A DNA stretch of 64,000 nucleotides from Eremomyces bilateralis CBS 781.70 (GCF_010015585.1 NW_022985089.1:139812-203811), one strand, 5' to 3'. Shown: positions 22,301 to 34,029, counted from the stretch's first letter. Notes: generated from the letters alone by a model not told the origin. Made by a program: numbers and translations.

Positions 22301-24885
22301 ATGGCGTCTCTCGGGGAGGATCTCCTGAACATCGTCAATAAGCTGCAAGACCTGGTCTTCAACACGATCGGGAATGATTCTCTGGATTTGCCTCAGATAG
22401 TACGTCACTTCTCCCCCGTCGATCTCCCCACTGAATAGCATCCTAATATTCCTTTCTCAAGGTCGTGGTCGGATCGCAATCATCGGGAAAATCCTCGGTG
22501 CTCGAGAATATCGTTGGCAGGGACTTCCTTCCTCGAGGAAGCGGCATCGTCACACGAAGACCTTTGATCCTCCAACTCATCAACGTCCCAAGCGATCGAG
22601 AAGACAAGCCCGGAAATGACGAAGTGCATATTCCTCATACTCCAGCGAGCGTGGCCGGGCAGAATGAATGGGCGGAGTTCCTTCATGAGCCGGGCCGTCG
22701 GTTCCAGGATTTCCAGGAAGTGAAGCAGGAGATCGAGCGCGAGACCGCAAGGATCGCGGGCAGCAATAAAGGGATCAGCAGACAGCCCATCAATCTCAAG
22801 ATCTACTCTCCCTCTGTATTAAGTTTGACATTGGTTGACCTACCGGGTCTCACGAAGGTACGAGCGGTTTCTTTTTCGAGCTCGAAATCCAGTTGACACG
22901 TTTAGGTCCCTATCGGAGACCAGCCAGGCGACATCGAAAAGCAGACCCGAAATCTCATCTCCGAATATATCGCAAAGCCCAACAGCATCATTCTAGCGGT
23001 CTCTCCCGCCAATGTCGATATCGTCAATTCCGAAGCATTGAAGCTGGCACGACATGTGGATCCTATGGGCAAGCGCACGATCGGTGTGCTCACGAAGCTG
23101 GACCTCATGGACCACGGCACCAACGCTCTGGACATCCTCTCCGGCCGTGTCTACCCTCTCAAACTCGGTTTTATAGGGGCGGTGAACCGGTCACAGCAGG
23201 ACATCCAAGGCAACAAACCCATGTCTGACGCGTTGGATGCAGAGAGGCATTTCTTCAGGTCACATCCGGCGTATCGAAACATGGCGAACCGATGCGGCAC
23301 ACAATACCTAGCGAAGACGTTGAACGGTACGCTCATGTCGCACATTCGAGACCGTCTTCCGGACATCAAGGCGCGTTTGAACACATTGATGGGTCAAACG
23401 CAACAGGAGCTTGCAAGCTATGGAGATGCAGCTTTCACCGGCAAGGAGCACCGTGGATCACTCATTCTGCAGCTCATGACGAGATTCGCAACATCGTTCA
23501 TCTCATCGATTGACGGTACATCGTCCGAAATCTCCACCAAAGAACTCTGCGGCGGTGCGAGGATATATTATATCTTCAACTCTGTTTTCGGAAACTCCCT
23601 AGAAACAATCGACCCAACAACCAACCTTTCCGTCCTCGACATCCGGACCGCCATCCGCAACTCAACCGGTCCACGGCCCAGTTTGTTCGTCCCCGAAGGG
23701 GCGTTCGACCTCCTCGTCAAACCACAAATCAAGCTCCTCGAGATCCCCGGGCAACGATGCGTCGAGCTGGTATATGAGGAGCTGATCAAGATCTGCCATA
23801 CCTGCGGCTCCAACGAGCTTAGCCGCTATCCTCGCCTCCAAGGCAAACTCATCGAAGTAGTGTCCGACCTCCTCCGCGAACGGCTCGGCCCGTGCTCCCA
23901 CTACGTCGAGTCGCTCATCTCCATCCAACGCGCCTACATCAACACGAACCACCCCAACTTCCTAGGCGCCGCCGCCGCAATGTCGTCCGTCATCAACGAC
24001 AAGCAGGAGCGCGAGCGAAAGATCGCCCTCGCCGAGGAGCGACGGAAACGAGAGCGCAGGCGCATGAAGGAGCTGAACGGCGTCAACGGGGTCGAAACCC
24101 CTGAAGAGGAGGAGGAACTGGGCGCGCAACACGTCGAACTCCCCATGCGGGGCCATGCGAGCAAGATGAGTCGGAGCCTGTCTCCGAACGGCGCCCGTGG
24201 AACAACACATAGTCTGGCCGCAACACTACAACAGGGGCGATCCGCATCTCCGGCTGCACGTCCCGGACAGGCACTGGGAGGACAGGTACCGGGAGGTGCA
24301 AGGGACAGCTTCCTCAACTATTTCTTCGGGAAGGAAGGGAACGGCAACACGATCCCTCCGACACATGTGGCGCTAGACCGACCCGTAAGCAGGCAGGTCT
24401 CGTCACACGCGGAGCCCAGTTTCGCAGGCAGTATCCGACGGGGAGACACCCGAATGCCGGAGAGCGTGCTGGAAGACATAGAACCTAACCTTCAAGGGGA
24501 GGACCCGCTTTTCGTAAGTTCCGTCACCCCTCCCATCCAATCCAAACCCACTAACAACCACCCCCCTTCCCAGCCCTACGACGACACCCCCGCGCTCAGC
24601 GAGCGCGAAGCCCTCGAAACCGAACTCATCCGCCGGCTCATCTCCTCATATTTCAATATCGTGCGCGAGATGATCGCCGACCAGGTCCCCAAGGCCGTGA
24701 TGCACCTGCTGGTCAACCACTCCAAGGATGTGGTGCAGAACCGGCTGGTCAGCTCGCTGTACAAGGAGGATCTGTTCGAGGAGCTGCTGTACGAGGACGA
24801 CAACATCAAGTCGGAGCGGGAGAAGTGCGAGAAGCTGTTGAATACGTATAAGGAGGCGGCGAAGATTATTGGGGAGGTGCTGTAA
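22301..24885 (+). CDS. vps1: Dynamin-related GTPase Vps1
   Basis: Four exons: 22301-22399, 22462-22857, 22906-24513 and 24574-24885 (804 residues). The start [17 protein letters not shown] fits the family. GTPase motifs are all present: G1 [10 protein letters not shown]3 DLPGLTK, G4 TKLDLMD, and the NRSQQD element. The middle domain follows, then a long variable insert (about residues 550-690, low-complexity, Gly/Ser/Pro/Arg). The GTPase effector domain closes the protein ([24 protein letters not shown] to the C-terminus). There is no PH or proline-rich domain, so it is Vps1 rather than Dnm1 or classical dynamin. It acts in Golgi-to-vacuole sorting and peroxisome or vacuole fission. At 804 residues it is about 100 longer than yeast Vps1; the extra length is in the insert. 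Confidence 0.93.
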
Positions 24886-26024
24886 ACGTGCGGTGGGGAA
24901 GGGTCGGGAAGGTGGTTGCGAATGCCTGTAACATCATGAATGTCGAGCGGAATTGGCGGGGTCATTTTCCATGGAGTGCCATCCCCTGGGACGGCGGACT
25001 TGTGTTGATCACGTTGCATGTGTTCCCCTGTTATTATTTCTTCGCGTCTCTCCAGTCTTCCACATGCGTTTCGGGCGTTCTCGTCTCCTTCTCGGCAACG
25101 ACCGAACTGTCACTCTGTATGGAATATGATGTCTTACCCCGGAATCACCTTTTGCGTCGGCCGGCTAGACATCGGTCGACAGATGTAGATATATGAAAAC
25201 ATGTCCACTTTCACCTTTCAGTCGCGGTCCCCTTGCGTGACGTTTGTCCGTCGACGATTCACCTCGCGTCCCCCCCGAGTCCGACCGTCAGCTTCAGGCG
25301 ATGGTTTCCATTTGACTACATGCGCGATCGGAAGAAAAGCTAGAAGAACGATCCCTGCCATTGCCCATTTCAGACCCAGCCCGCCCTTCGCCGTCGCCTC
25401 CCGAGAGGATCCCGGCCAATCTTGTGTTCGACTCCCGCGCGATTTGTTCCGAAAAGACCGATCCTCGATGATTCGCGCAATGTACAGGTATTAAGAAAGG
25501 GCTATGGTCACAGTACACCGACAAGGCCGAACGCCGCACCCACCGCGCTGAGGGGTTGGGTCACGAGCAGCGAGTGGCGGCTGGCGCTGAGCTCTGAGGG
25601 GCGGACGTTCGGGAAGAAGGAAAGCCGCGATGGGTACTTTTGACGCATTCCGCTCCCTTGATCGGTGTAGGAGGACGCGTGGAAGAAGATATGGATAATG
25701 AAACGAATGACGATGTGTGCGCACCCCTATATCCCGCTTCATTCTTTGGTTGCTTCTTGTCGAGCTGGGAGGTGCTAGCAGCGGTTAGTAGAGGCTTATA
25801 AACGTCGGGATGATACTATTGCTGGGGCGGATTAGTGTCGAATGCGAAGACTTACCCTAGTTGGCTCCTGATGTATACTTTTCGTCTTCTCTTACGATAT
25901 ATCAACCGTCGTATCAACCTGCTCTCCACACCCTCCTCTCCTATAACGTCATAGACCTCCCGCCCCTGCCTTCTCTTCTGCTGCCGACTCCTCCCCTCCG
26001 CCCCCGTCGCCGCCGCGACCTCCC
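24886..26024. other. Convergent spacer between vps1 and hapC
   Basis: 1.1 kb between two convergent genes. No gene, RNA or repeat is evident; probably two 3' UTRs. Confidence 0.5.
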
Positions 26025-27621
26025 CTAGAACCCCTCCGCACCCGTGCCGTTGTGGGCTACGGTATAGCCAAACGCTGTCGCCTGCTCCTCCGGCGAGCCG
26101 AGATCCCCTCCTAGTATGGCCGCAGCGGGTTGGCCGCCGTATGGGGCATCGGGCCCCGCGGCTGCAGCATCGTGGTCGCCGGGGCCAGGAGCGGATCCGG
26201 GTGGGAAGGGTCCGGTGGCGGGTTTGTTTTGGTTTGCAAGGAGGGTCTCGTGGCGCCAATCAATAGGAGGTTCAGAGATGGTTGTACATCTTTTATAGAG
26301 AGAAAATGGTGGGGACGGATATATCGAGTGGGGTGGGGAGGAAAGGGGAATGGGAAATGGGAAAATGGGTTACAAGACAGGAATAATGATGTGGAAGAAT
26401 GGAAATAGGGGATGGGTGCTCTTATGGGCAGCTTACCTCTCGATAACGTGCTAAGTAGATCTTCAATGCCTCCGAATAGTTCTCGAAGCCGAGAGATGTC
26501 ATCGCGTATAGGATGTCTTCCCCATTCACGGTCTTGCGCTTTTCCTGCTGGCATTTCTCTGACGCTAATGGTCGGAAAATACAAGGGTTAGCAGGGTGTC
26601 CTCAAGGGGGACTCAGGTATCGGACAATCGACACTGTCCAATAGAACAGGAAACACATACCTTCGCTGGTGATGAATGAGATGAACTCGCTGACGCATTC
26701 TTGCATGCATTCTTTTGCCTCTTTGGCAATCTTCGCGTTTTCGGGCAAGGCCGATTTCATAATGCGGGCGACTGGTGCAAAGTTGCGGATGTTAGCATCG
26801 GAGACCACATGATCCGCTGAGGTCGAGCGCCTGGACGAGCCGCGCCGCTGTTGCTGATGTTGATGCTCCTCCTGTTTCAAAGGAGGCGAGGATGAAGACT
26901 GGCTGGTGGAAGACATTGTCTGGTTGGTTGGTTGCCCGAACAAACACTGGTGTAGATGTGCCCGCGTCTGTGTGGTGCGTTGTGGGTGGTGGGAGAGTGC
27001 TTGAGCTCATGCACGTCGACCGTTTGAGCACCACGAAATCCACATGCACCCCAGACCGAGCCAAATGTAGATCGATGCTGATTTGATGAAAAAGGGCTGC
27101 CAAATGCGGCGTTTAACAGACGTGGCTGGGGAAGAAGACGTGGATTGGGCGAGGTGAGTGGAAAGCCGTGATGAGAGGACGCAGAAGCGCGCACCGCGTC
27201 GCCTTCACTTCCTCCGCATTGGTTGCAACTGAACAATAAACAAAAGAATTGAGACGATAGGAGGAAGGAATCGGACCAGCGCGCAAATCACAGCGGAGCT
27301 CGAGAAAACAGATGATTTCGACTGGAGCATCAACACCAGAATCCGGACCACAGCACCTGCACCAGCAACAAGCCGCGAGCCACGGGCATCTCACCCAACA
27401 CAACACAAAACGACACGACAGGAAAAACAGCAAACAATTGACAAATTTCACGTACCATTGGCAATGGGCAGCCATCGGTCCTGCTCCTTGACTTCGAATT
27501 CGTACCCAGTGCCCTGCCCTTGTGTTTCCTGAGCTTCGCGGTCCATAGGCGTGTCGGCTTCGTCCTGCGACTGGGCTCCAGGTTCCACGTCCGACTTCTT
27601 CACGGGTGGGGAGGCGGACAT
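26025..27621 (-). CDS. hapC: CCAAT-binding factor subunit HapC (NF-YB)
   Basis: Four-exon model: 27456-27621, 26661-26771, 26437-26564 and 26025-26246 (208 residues). Residues 46-55 are [10 protein letters not shown], the start of the conserved NF-YB core. The histone fold follows: [49 protein letters not shown], and [22 protein letters not shown]. The tail is Gly/Pro/Ala-rich and ends in NGTGAEGF. HapC pairs with HapE and HapB to bind CCAAT boxes and, in Aspergillus, works with HapX in iron control. Intron 1 is 684 nt (26772-27455), long for this genome. The last intron (26247-26436) needs a weak GAG acceptor; a nearer AAG site would give a short end (MYNHL), so the C-terminus is less certain than the fold. 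Confidence 0.92.
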
Positions 27622-30600
27622 GTTTATTTTCGGGAGCGCACAGCAGCTCCCTCACACAGATAGTCCTGGAGGCGTTCCTTGCCCCCGTGTTCTTGGCCGC
27701 TGGTGTATCGGTGACGCGACCGCTGCTGCGGTTGCTGCTGTTCGTAAGGCGAATACCGTCCGGCTATGCGGCTGGTGCGGATTCGCTGAGCTGGCAGGCC
27801 TCACGGATCGAAGATCTATTCGCTGGCAACCACGTCACAGCGCGAGATGAGCGGGCGGGCGATACGGCGACCGTTTCTGCGGCCCGTTAGCGTAGGTTCC
27901 TCTTTCCGTTCTCCAATCCACGCCCGGGTTTCCCAGGGTTGCGGCCGTGGTTCGTTCCAGGTGCTGCACACGCGAGGCCTGAGATAGGTGTATTGAAACC
28001 AACCCGGAGATGTTGTGTCACTCTCCACAGGGTTATGGCCCGGCGACCATGCGGGATGCGGCTAGCCGGAGTGTCAAGGGCCGTCTGATGCTGTACGGGG
28101 TCGCTCTGCAAGTCGCGGTGGTAGTGCAATCCGGATTATGGGGTTTGCGTCTTGCGATCAATGGGCAGCAGGGAATGAGCCGGATTCGGGGACGAAGGGT
28201 TGGGAATGACTGCAGCAGCGCCGATGCCAAATTCATCCACACACTGAAGCGGGCAAGGCGATGTAGGAATCGGGACGAGCCACGACGCGTAGAAACTGCA
28301 GGCGGATGGATGGGAGAAAGGATGAGGGATCTATTTCGAGACGTAACGTTACTAAAGCCCCCCGTACTTTCAAGGGACGATGCTTATCCAGTAGGAGGCA
28401 ATGGAGCGCAGAGGATAAGGGACGGGGTTCCGGGTGCATACAGACAACAGGGAATTCTGATGACGGCAATACAGGTATTCTAGGGCCGAATTGCGACTGA
28501 CCTTACGGATGAATATGGCACAATAAGCACAGTGTTGGCGGGGGCAGTACGATGACCGAAGTCAAGGCTAATCTTTCGCAACCGATCAAGAGGCGGCGCA
28601 TGCAGCGTGGGGACTGTCAAGCAAGGCGAACGAACTGGAAGACGTGTGAACCGATGAGCGGTGGAGAAGGTTGGCAAGTAGTATGGTGGTTCACGATGAA
28701 CTGATGCGAAGTTGAGCTGGTGATGACAAGGACAAGGGCAGCAACAGCGCGTCAAGAAGCTGCACTGAGGAGACACGCGCCTTGGGCGGCCAATTGCTGG
28801 GCGTTGGGCGGCTGAATGGGAGGGTCCTTGCTATTACGGTCCTTGGTATTGTTATGGCACGAGAGCTGCAGGTTCATGTGGAGGAGCGAATGGACGGATG
28901 GAAAGGTGGAAAGATGGAGGGAGGATGGAAGGGAAGCGGGAAGAGTGAAGCGAGAACGTGGAGGTGCGGAGGATGGAACATCTCTCTGCTGCTCTCTCCT
29001 ATCTCATTCTGTTGCTATTCTATCTGATTCTCTCGTTAATATTGTGACGAAGCCACATTACCGTATTCTGAAGCTGAAGTCGGGCTCACCCGTCCCTGGG
29101 CTCACCCGTCCCTGGGCTCCCCATCGCAGCATTGACAACAATACTCTCTCCACCACCATCGATCATCGAGTCGATGGAAGAGGGATGCATGGAGAAGTGG
29201 GATGTTTGTTTTTTACTCTGCCAGCAGCTTGACATGTCCAATCGCCTTGCTGGACATGCACCACCATCCGGGGTCCTAGTTGGAATAAAAGGACGAATCC
29301 GACCGCGAGCTTCAGCTGCTGCATCGCGATTTGCTGGTTGGCGCTGATCGAGGGGGGCTTTTCATCATAAATCGTCGGTTTCTACTCGTCCATCGCCATT
29401 TGCTGCATTCACATTGGCTCATCGTTGAAATCACCAACGGATCCTGCTGACCTCTGCCCGTCCCGCGCTTCCGAATCCACATCCCCGTTCCTGGCTCTCT
29501 GCCGCTGCGGTTCGATCCTGGAGCAACCTGGCGTTTGGCGGGTAAGGGATACCCCTCTCTCCCAGTTCCGACTTGAAAGTTCATTCTTGATACAACCATC
29601 CCCTCATGTAGATATAAAAGCGGTCAAGTTGGACTTGCGGTCAATGACAACCAACCCAGTCTTAATCGGGAGCAGCAGCAGCTTCGCGTTTAGCCAGGAC
29701 CAATACCGGTCATACCGCGTGCATACTAGAAATCCCTTTCTTTCATTATGCGATTATCTGACGGGCGGAGCGACGCTAGCAACGCTATGGTTGTGCTGTG
29801 TTGTCCATGAACCCCCTGGCTAGCAATGGGCATCGATGACGAGGCTGCGATAGCTGACAGAGGGCTCGAGGGGGATGATGTTTGGAAGCTAGCGGCAGCC
29901 TTGAAAGCACGCCTCATTCAAGATCCCCCTTGGGCTGCATTGCATCATTTTCAAGTGTGAGGCAGCTCATCCATATTCCTGCCTCATCGGAATAGAGCTT
30001 TCAAATGGGGTCTCCCAACGGAGCAGAGGCCATATCCTCATTCGACAGCCCTAACAATCAGCCCCACGACGTCTCCGACGAGAGCTTTCAGGTTCGCTGC
30101 ATGCTGTGCTGTCTATCTATCATGTTCCTGGCACGGAAAATTAGCCTTGGGTATCCTATGAGCTCATGTTCCATGTTCATAGGTAATAGGGAAAGTCTGT
30201 TGACTAGCATCAAGGTAGCGCTGGCGTCATGCATGTCCTGCGTCGCCAACACATCGATGGGTATGGCCAAATTTCAAGTCCATCCATGGCAGTATGTAGC
30301 TATTGCATCGGTTTTGACTTGTGACATCGTTGCTTTATCGAAGTGGATCAAGTAGGAAAATCGATATGCGTTGCGGCAGTGAGCACAGGGGATTTATCAA
30401 CTCTTGTTGAATGAAATACTTGCATGAAACAGGTGCAAATCGGTGTATGTTTGGGTACTATACAATATATATCCGGCTTTGATGGTAGGACGTCATCCGC
30501 AATAGCACGTTCGATGTAAACAGCCTACGTGCGCGACAGTAAGTCGGAATCCGCATTCATTTCTACCATGAACAGATCCTCGCCGCTACCACCATCAAAC

Positions 30601-30698
30601 CACGTCTCCCATACCGCGCAAGCGGTTCATCCGTTTACGAGAGACGATTTACTTCTCTCAAACGAGCTCCACACACCCCATCTCTCGTCCGGCTTGCC
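27622..30698. other. 3-kb region upstream of hapC, no gene seen
   Basis: Lies between the hapC start and the 3' end of the prefoldin gene. Open frames of 60-157 codons occur on both strands but overlap and lack family features. A plus-strand ATG at 30005 opens a coding-like first 29 codons (MGSPNGAEAISSF...), then loses that look; I could not build a gene from it. It may include a long hapC promoter or 5' leader. Confidence 0.4.
29082..29113 (+). repeat. Direct repeat of GGGCTCACCCGTCCCT
   Basis: Two perfect adjacent copies of a 16-nt unit, followed by the first six bases of a third. Non-coding DNA. Confidence 0.85.
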
Positions 30699-31389
30699 TT
30701 ATTGCTGCACTATCTGAATATTGTTGTCCTTCTGCTCGGGTGGTTAGCACCGCGAAAATATGCCCGTATGCGCGAGAGATAGCCTGGTACTACTCACCTT
30801 CCACTTCTCCATCTCCGCTTCCTTGGTTTTATACTGGCCCACAAGGTCCTCGAGCACCTTACTTAGTCCATCCGCATTGGTTGTCAGCGCTGGGACGACA
30901 TCCTTCACCGTCCGCTGCACCAGCACGCCGTTGATGAGCCGGAAGCACTTCCGGTCGTCATCCAACGGCGTGAGGGTTTCGAGAACGAGTCTGATCGGGG
31001 AGGCGGGTCAGTTGGAGTCTTGGGCAGTGGAAAGAGAGGCGGTGAAACACCGCTACTTGGGAGATATGTGAAGAAGACAAGAATGACCACGGTAGGGAGG
31101 ATTTGTGTGCGATAATTCTGAAATGGAGAGGGAAATATGGTAACTGAAAACACGGTGAAGAAAAGAGGATAGGATCACGCATACTTGTGCTCTTCCGTCT
31201 CTTGTTCAATGTCCCCGATCTTCTGCGCTATGGTCTGGAGCGTGTTTTTGTAGTTTGAATACTGCGCCTGCAGGTCTGTCGGTCCATCAGCATCGGCATC
31301 TTGGATACACGGCTCTGATCTCTCTCCGAGATTCAAGGCTTCCGAAACCTACCTTGCTGCTTCCTCGCCGGTACCTTGTTCTGTGACAT
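30699..31389 (-). CDS. Prefoldin subunit 2 (Gim4)
   Basis: Four exons: 31353-31389, 31185-31275, 30798-30990 and 30699-30731, total 117 residues, the usual size for beta-type prefoldin subunit 2. Intron 2 (30991-31184) is the longest. The protein starts MSQNKVPARKQQ and has two coiled-coil helices (LQAQYSNYKNTLQTIAQKIG and LSKVLEDLVGQYKTKEAEME). They flank the beta-hairpin region LDDDRKCFRLINGVLVQRTV, which is the family signature. Prefoldin is a cytosolic hexamer that delivers nascent actin and tubulin to the CCT chaperonin. The last exon is only 11 codons including the stop. Phases of all introns agree. Confidence 0.93.
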
Positions 31390-32273
31390 GGTTGCAAAAT
31401 TGATATCTCGCCTGACGTTCCTTGGTTCTCTGGATGGAGGATGGGATCACAAAATACTCATTATGACGGCTGAGATCAAATGGTCCCAGTCGTAACAGTA
31501 AGGGTAGAAATGGAAGGATGGACTCGACGTACTCGACCCGTATCAATATGAGTTCTTGGGCTGATCCACTCATGTGAAATGGAGGAGCTGTGGGTTGAGC
31601 AGGACCAAATTTTGTTGCCTTAATTCCTGAGGCATCAACTACCCAGTATATTTGTGATCCGATGAATTCAATCAATTCAGCCGAAGTGAACATGGCCATG
31701 AATTCATGAAGTTTCTAGTAGTCGGAGATCATTAATATCACTCACCAAAATAAATCAACCCAGGCTTGCCGCTGGATACCACTGCAAAAGGGAATCCAAA
31801 GGAAGTCTTGTGCAAAACTGCCATTCAGTGAGAAGACCACTGGCACCCTTCCTCCACCGTCCCCCTAGACGACTAAGAGCCACCGCCGCCCATTCTTGTG
31901 GATTTGAGTTTATTAGGGTATTTCCAGAATAGTATTCTCCGTTTCCATGATCCAAGACAACATGCTTCCTTTCTTCCTCTCCTCCACCCCGAGGAGAGCG
32001 TAACGTCTAGCTGCCACCACTCCTGGAGTTTGGTACTACCTAATGATATCCTTCACCGGAACCTTTATAGTCACACCGGTCTCCCTTACTTGATTGTGTC
32101 ACACCGGTCACCAGCCATGTCTTCGGTTGGCACCACTTCTCAATCGTTTCTCTTCAATCGTTTCTCCTTAACCGTTTCTTCTCAATCGTTTCTTCTCGAT
32201 CGTTTCTCCACTTCCTCTTTCCTTCTCTCAACACTGTCTCTCAACATCGCCTAAACAACGCCTATCTTCTACC
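31390..32273. other. Divergent region between prefoldin and the RNase III-like gene
   Basis: A 116-codon minus-strand frame (31349-31699) overlaps the first prefoldin exon and is probably 5' UTR or chance. A tandem repeat lies at the right end (listed). Direct copies of CACACCGGTC occur near 32073 and 32100. Confidence 0.45.
32137..32209 (+). repeat. Tandem CAATCGTTTCTTCT repeat
   Basis: Five imperfect copies of a unit of about 14 nt (CAATCGTTTCTYYT, one copy as TAACCG, one as CGATCG), ending 64 nt before the ATG of the RNase III-like gene. It probably lies in the 5' leader or core promoter and is pyrimidine-rich. Confidence 0.85.
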
Positions 32274-32924
32274 ATGGCCAGCTTGGAGGGAAAGGTCACC
32301 ATTTGCGAAACCATTGTCTCTTACGATTTTGGTGACAAGCTGCTTTGTGCAATCGCGCTTAGTACATTCCCATATAGTGGTCCCTTTCACGGGGTCTTTC
32401 AGGCGCTTCCACGCAACGACCGCATGGCCGTGTATGGAGATTCGGTGGCCTCGAGCTACCTTTGTCGAAGGTGGGTTGATACTGATCTGCAAAAAGGTAC
32501 TGTGAGCTTTTGCATAGCTGTTTCCAATGACAACATGCTCATTTTCATAGGTGAATGGGATACAATTCGCCAGGCTGTCCTGGGAAACCGCAATCTTGCG
32601 GCTATCGGATTCGCGCATGAACTCCGACCTTGCGTGATGCTCAATCCTGGAACCACAACCCTGTCAGCGAAAACAATGGCTACTACGGTGGAGGCAATCC
32701 TTGGTGCCGTCTTCATCGATGGTGGCGATGCTGCCCTGGCGCAGGTGATGGGAACACTCGGCCTAACCCATACTCTCCTTGAAGTTGTAAGTTCACCAAG
32801 TACTATCTCACTCATGTCATTGGTGCTATTGTTCAACTCACATGGTCTTTGTCTTGGTCCCTTGATAACCGCGCCCAACATCTCTCTCGCGATCAGAACT
32901 GGGGTTTCTCTGTATAATAATTAA
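32274..32924 (+). CDS. Short RNase III-domain-like protein, altered active site
   Basis: Two exons, 32274-32496 and 32551-32924 (intron GTACTG...CATAG), 198 residues. The core resembles an RNase III endonuclease domain: RNDRMAVYGDSVASSYL corresponds to the NERLEFLGDSVL helix, and ATTVEAILGAVFIDGGDAA to the DxFEAxxGAxYLDGG helix. Of the four metal-binding acidic residues, the aspartate of GD and the glutamate of VEA are kept. The catalytic glutamate of LEF is alanine, and the aspartate two residues before VEA is threonine. No dsRNA-binding domain is present. A strong donor (GTAAGT at 32787) may end the real exon; splicing to an AG at 32895-32896 would give a short end NWGFSV. The read-through frame ends inside the adjacent inverted repeat. 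It is probably a non-catalytic or structural RNase III relative. Confidence 0.7.
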   Translation: MASLEGKVTICETIVSYDFGDKLLCAIALSTFPYSGPFHGVFQALPRNDRMAVYGDSVASSYLCRRWVDTDLQKGTVSFCIAVSNDNMLIFIGEWDTIRQAVLGNRNLAAIGFAHELRPCVMLNPGTTTLSAKTMATTVEAILGAVFIDGGDAALAQVMGTLGLTHTLLEVVSSPSTISLMSLVLLFNSHGLCLGPLITAPNISLAIRTGVSLYNN

Positions 32925-33118
32925 TTGTTGCATAATTACTCCGTAATGACGTATGTACTACTCTTCTACAGAGCCACCTTGGCGAAGCTATGTTATTATA
33001 TAATCATAACCCAGGCTAATGCCATAGCGTCGCCGAGGTGGCTTTCGTAGCAAAGAGGGATACAATTATACAGAGAAACCCCAGGTATAGGGCGAGAGAG
33101 ACGTCGTTCGCGTTTATG
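32864..33118. mobile_element. MITE-like inverted-repeat element (~255 bp)
   Basis: Outer arms pair over about 55 nt: left TCTCTCTCGC...CTGGGGTTTCTCTGTATAAT and right ATTATACAGAGAAACCCCAG...GCGAGAGAGA. Inner arms also pair: AGCCACCTTGGCGAAGCTATG (32972-32992) with its near-complement at 33023-33043. The whole therefore folds into one long, imperfect hairpin with a short loop at about 32993-33022. No transposase is present. Target-site duplications could not be fixed. It fits a non-autonomous DNA element, but a hairpin RNA gene is not excluded. It carries one TACTCCGTA motif in its left arm. Confidence 0.65.
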
Positions 33119-33565
33119 AGGTCTCGGACCTCACTCGCCGGAGGACAGTCCATCTCAGAGGTGCTCGGGGAGGCTGCTCCACCGTGCCGGTGACGACACT
33201 CATTAAGATCGCTCTATCTGTTCGTATCCAAGCATCCCGAGTGGCTTCTAATGAGAATTTGATAGGAGACATCTACCCCGCCTGCGGGTTCTTAGAAGTA
33301 ACAATGTGACAGGGTGGAAGTGCGGGTGGAGGTCGCGGTATGAGAAATATATCCATCCCTGTTCGCGCTAAAGTATTGGAATTGAGGTTTGAAAGCAAAT
33401 TTGCTTCCGAAGCCACGAATCGACAGCTCTTAGACTTTTATTGAAGTTTGTATACATGACATTCCACGAAGTGTAGTCTTCTGGCACACAACAAGCAAGT
33501 TAGCCTATCTTAAAGCAATGATTTGCCTATGTTCCTATAGAGACATGGCTCGAGCTCCAAGATGA
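33119..33565. other. Non-coding, small hairpin
   Basis: Directly beside the inverted-repeat element lies a perfect GAGGTC-TCG-GACCTC hairpin (33118-33132). No gene is visible. Confidence 0.45.
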
Positions 33566-34029
33566 CCACACGTCCACTTCCCGTATTATGAACTTCGAGA
33601 CGGAGCCGAAGAAGGCGATTTGTGGTTCAATTCATATGAGGGATATAACTGCGTTTTACTCTGGATTTCAGCCATGAATACCTTTGACGACGGGCGCGGT
33701 CTTATCATGAAGACGACGATGGCCCGGACTACGAATTTACTTGGTCATCGTGGATTCCCTTTGAACATGCACTCCAATACTACTGGCAATTAATCGAAAT
33801 AGGAAAATTTGTCGTGAGTCCGGATCCAGACCACGATACTTTCGAAGAGCAACCCAATGCCTCATTTGGATGGTTCGGGCCCGAGCAACTTCACCAAAAC
33901 CAAATCGAAGGCTTCACTCGAGAGTTCGTCCTGAAGTCTCGTCGCCCACCCATCCGATTCATTGTTCCAGGATCCCTAGCGAACTACGGTCTCACCAGAA
34001 CTTCCAATTACCAGAACAAGAATTCGTAG
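33566..34029 (+). pseudogene. Decayed hypothetical gene
   Basis: Two coding-like frames follow each other on the plus strand. The first (from 33566, no ATG) reads YYELRDGAEEGDLWFNSYEG...CVLLWISAMNTFDDG. The second reads YHEDDDGPDYEFTWSSWIPFE...HALQYYWQLIEIGKF and continues to a stop at 34027-34029 (SNYQNKNS). They are rich in aromatic and acidic residues, unlike chance frames nearby, and join without room for an intron, so a frame break near 33700 is likely. I do not recognise the family. A short gene with unseen 5' exons, or a sequencing error, would be alternatives. Confidence 0.45.

Noticed and set aside
30005-30355. Plus-strand frame starting MGSPNGAEA
   Set aside because: Only the first 29 codons look coding; no convincing donor or following exon was found.
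31349-31699. 116-codon minus-strand frame with ATG
   Set aside because: Overlaps the first exon of prefoldin subunit 2 and looks like its 5' leader.
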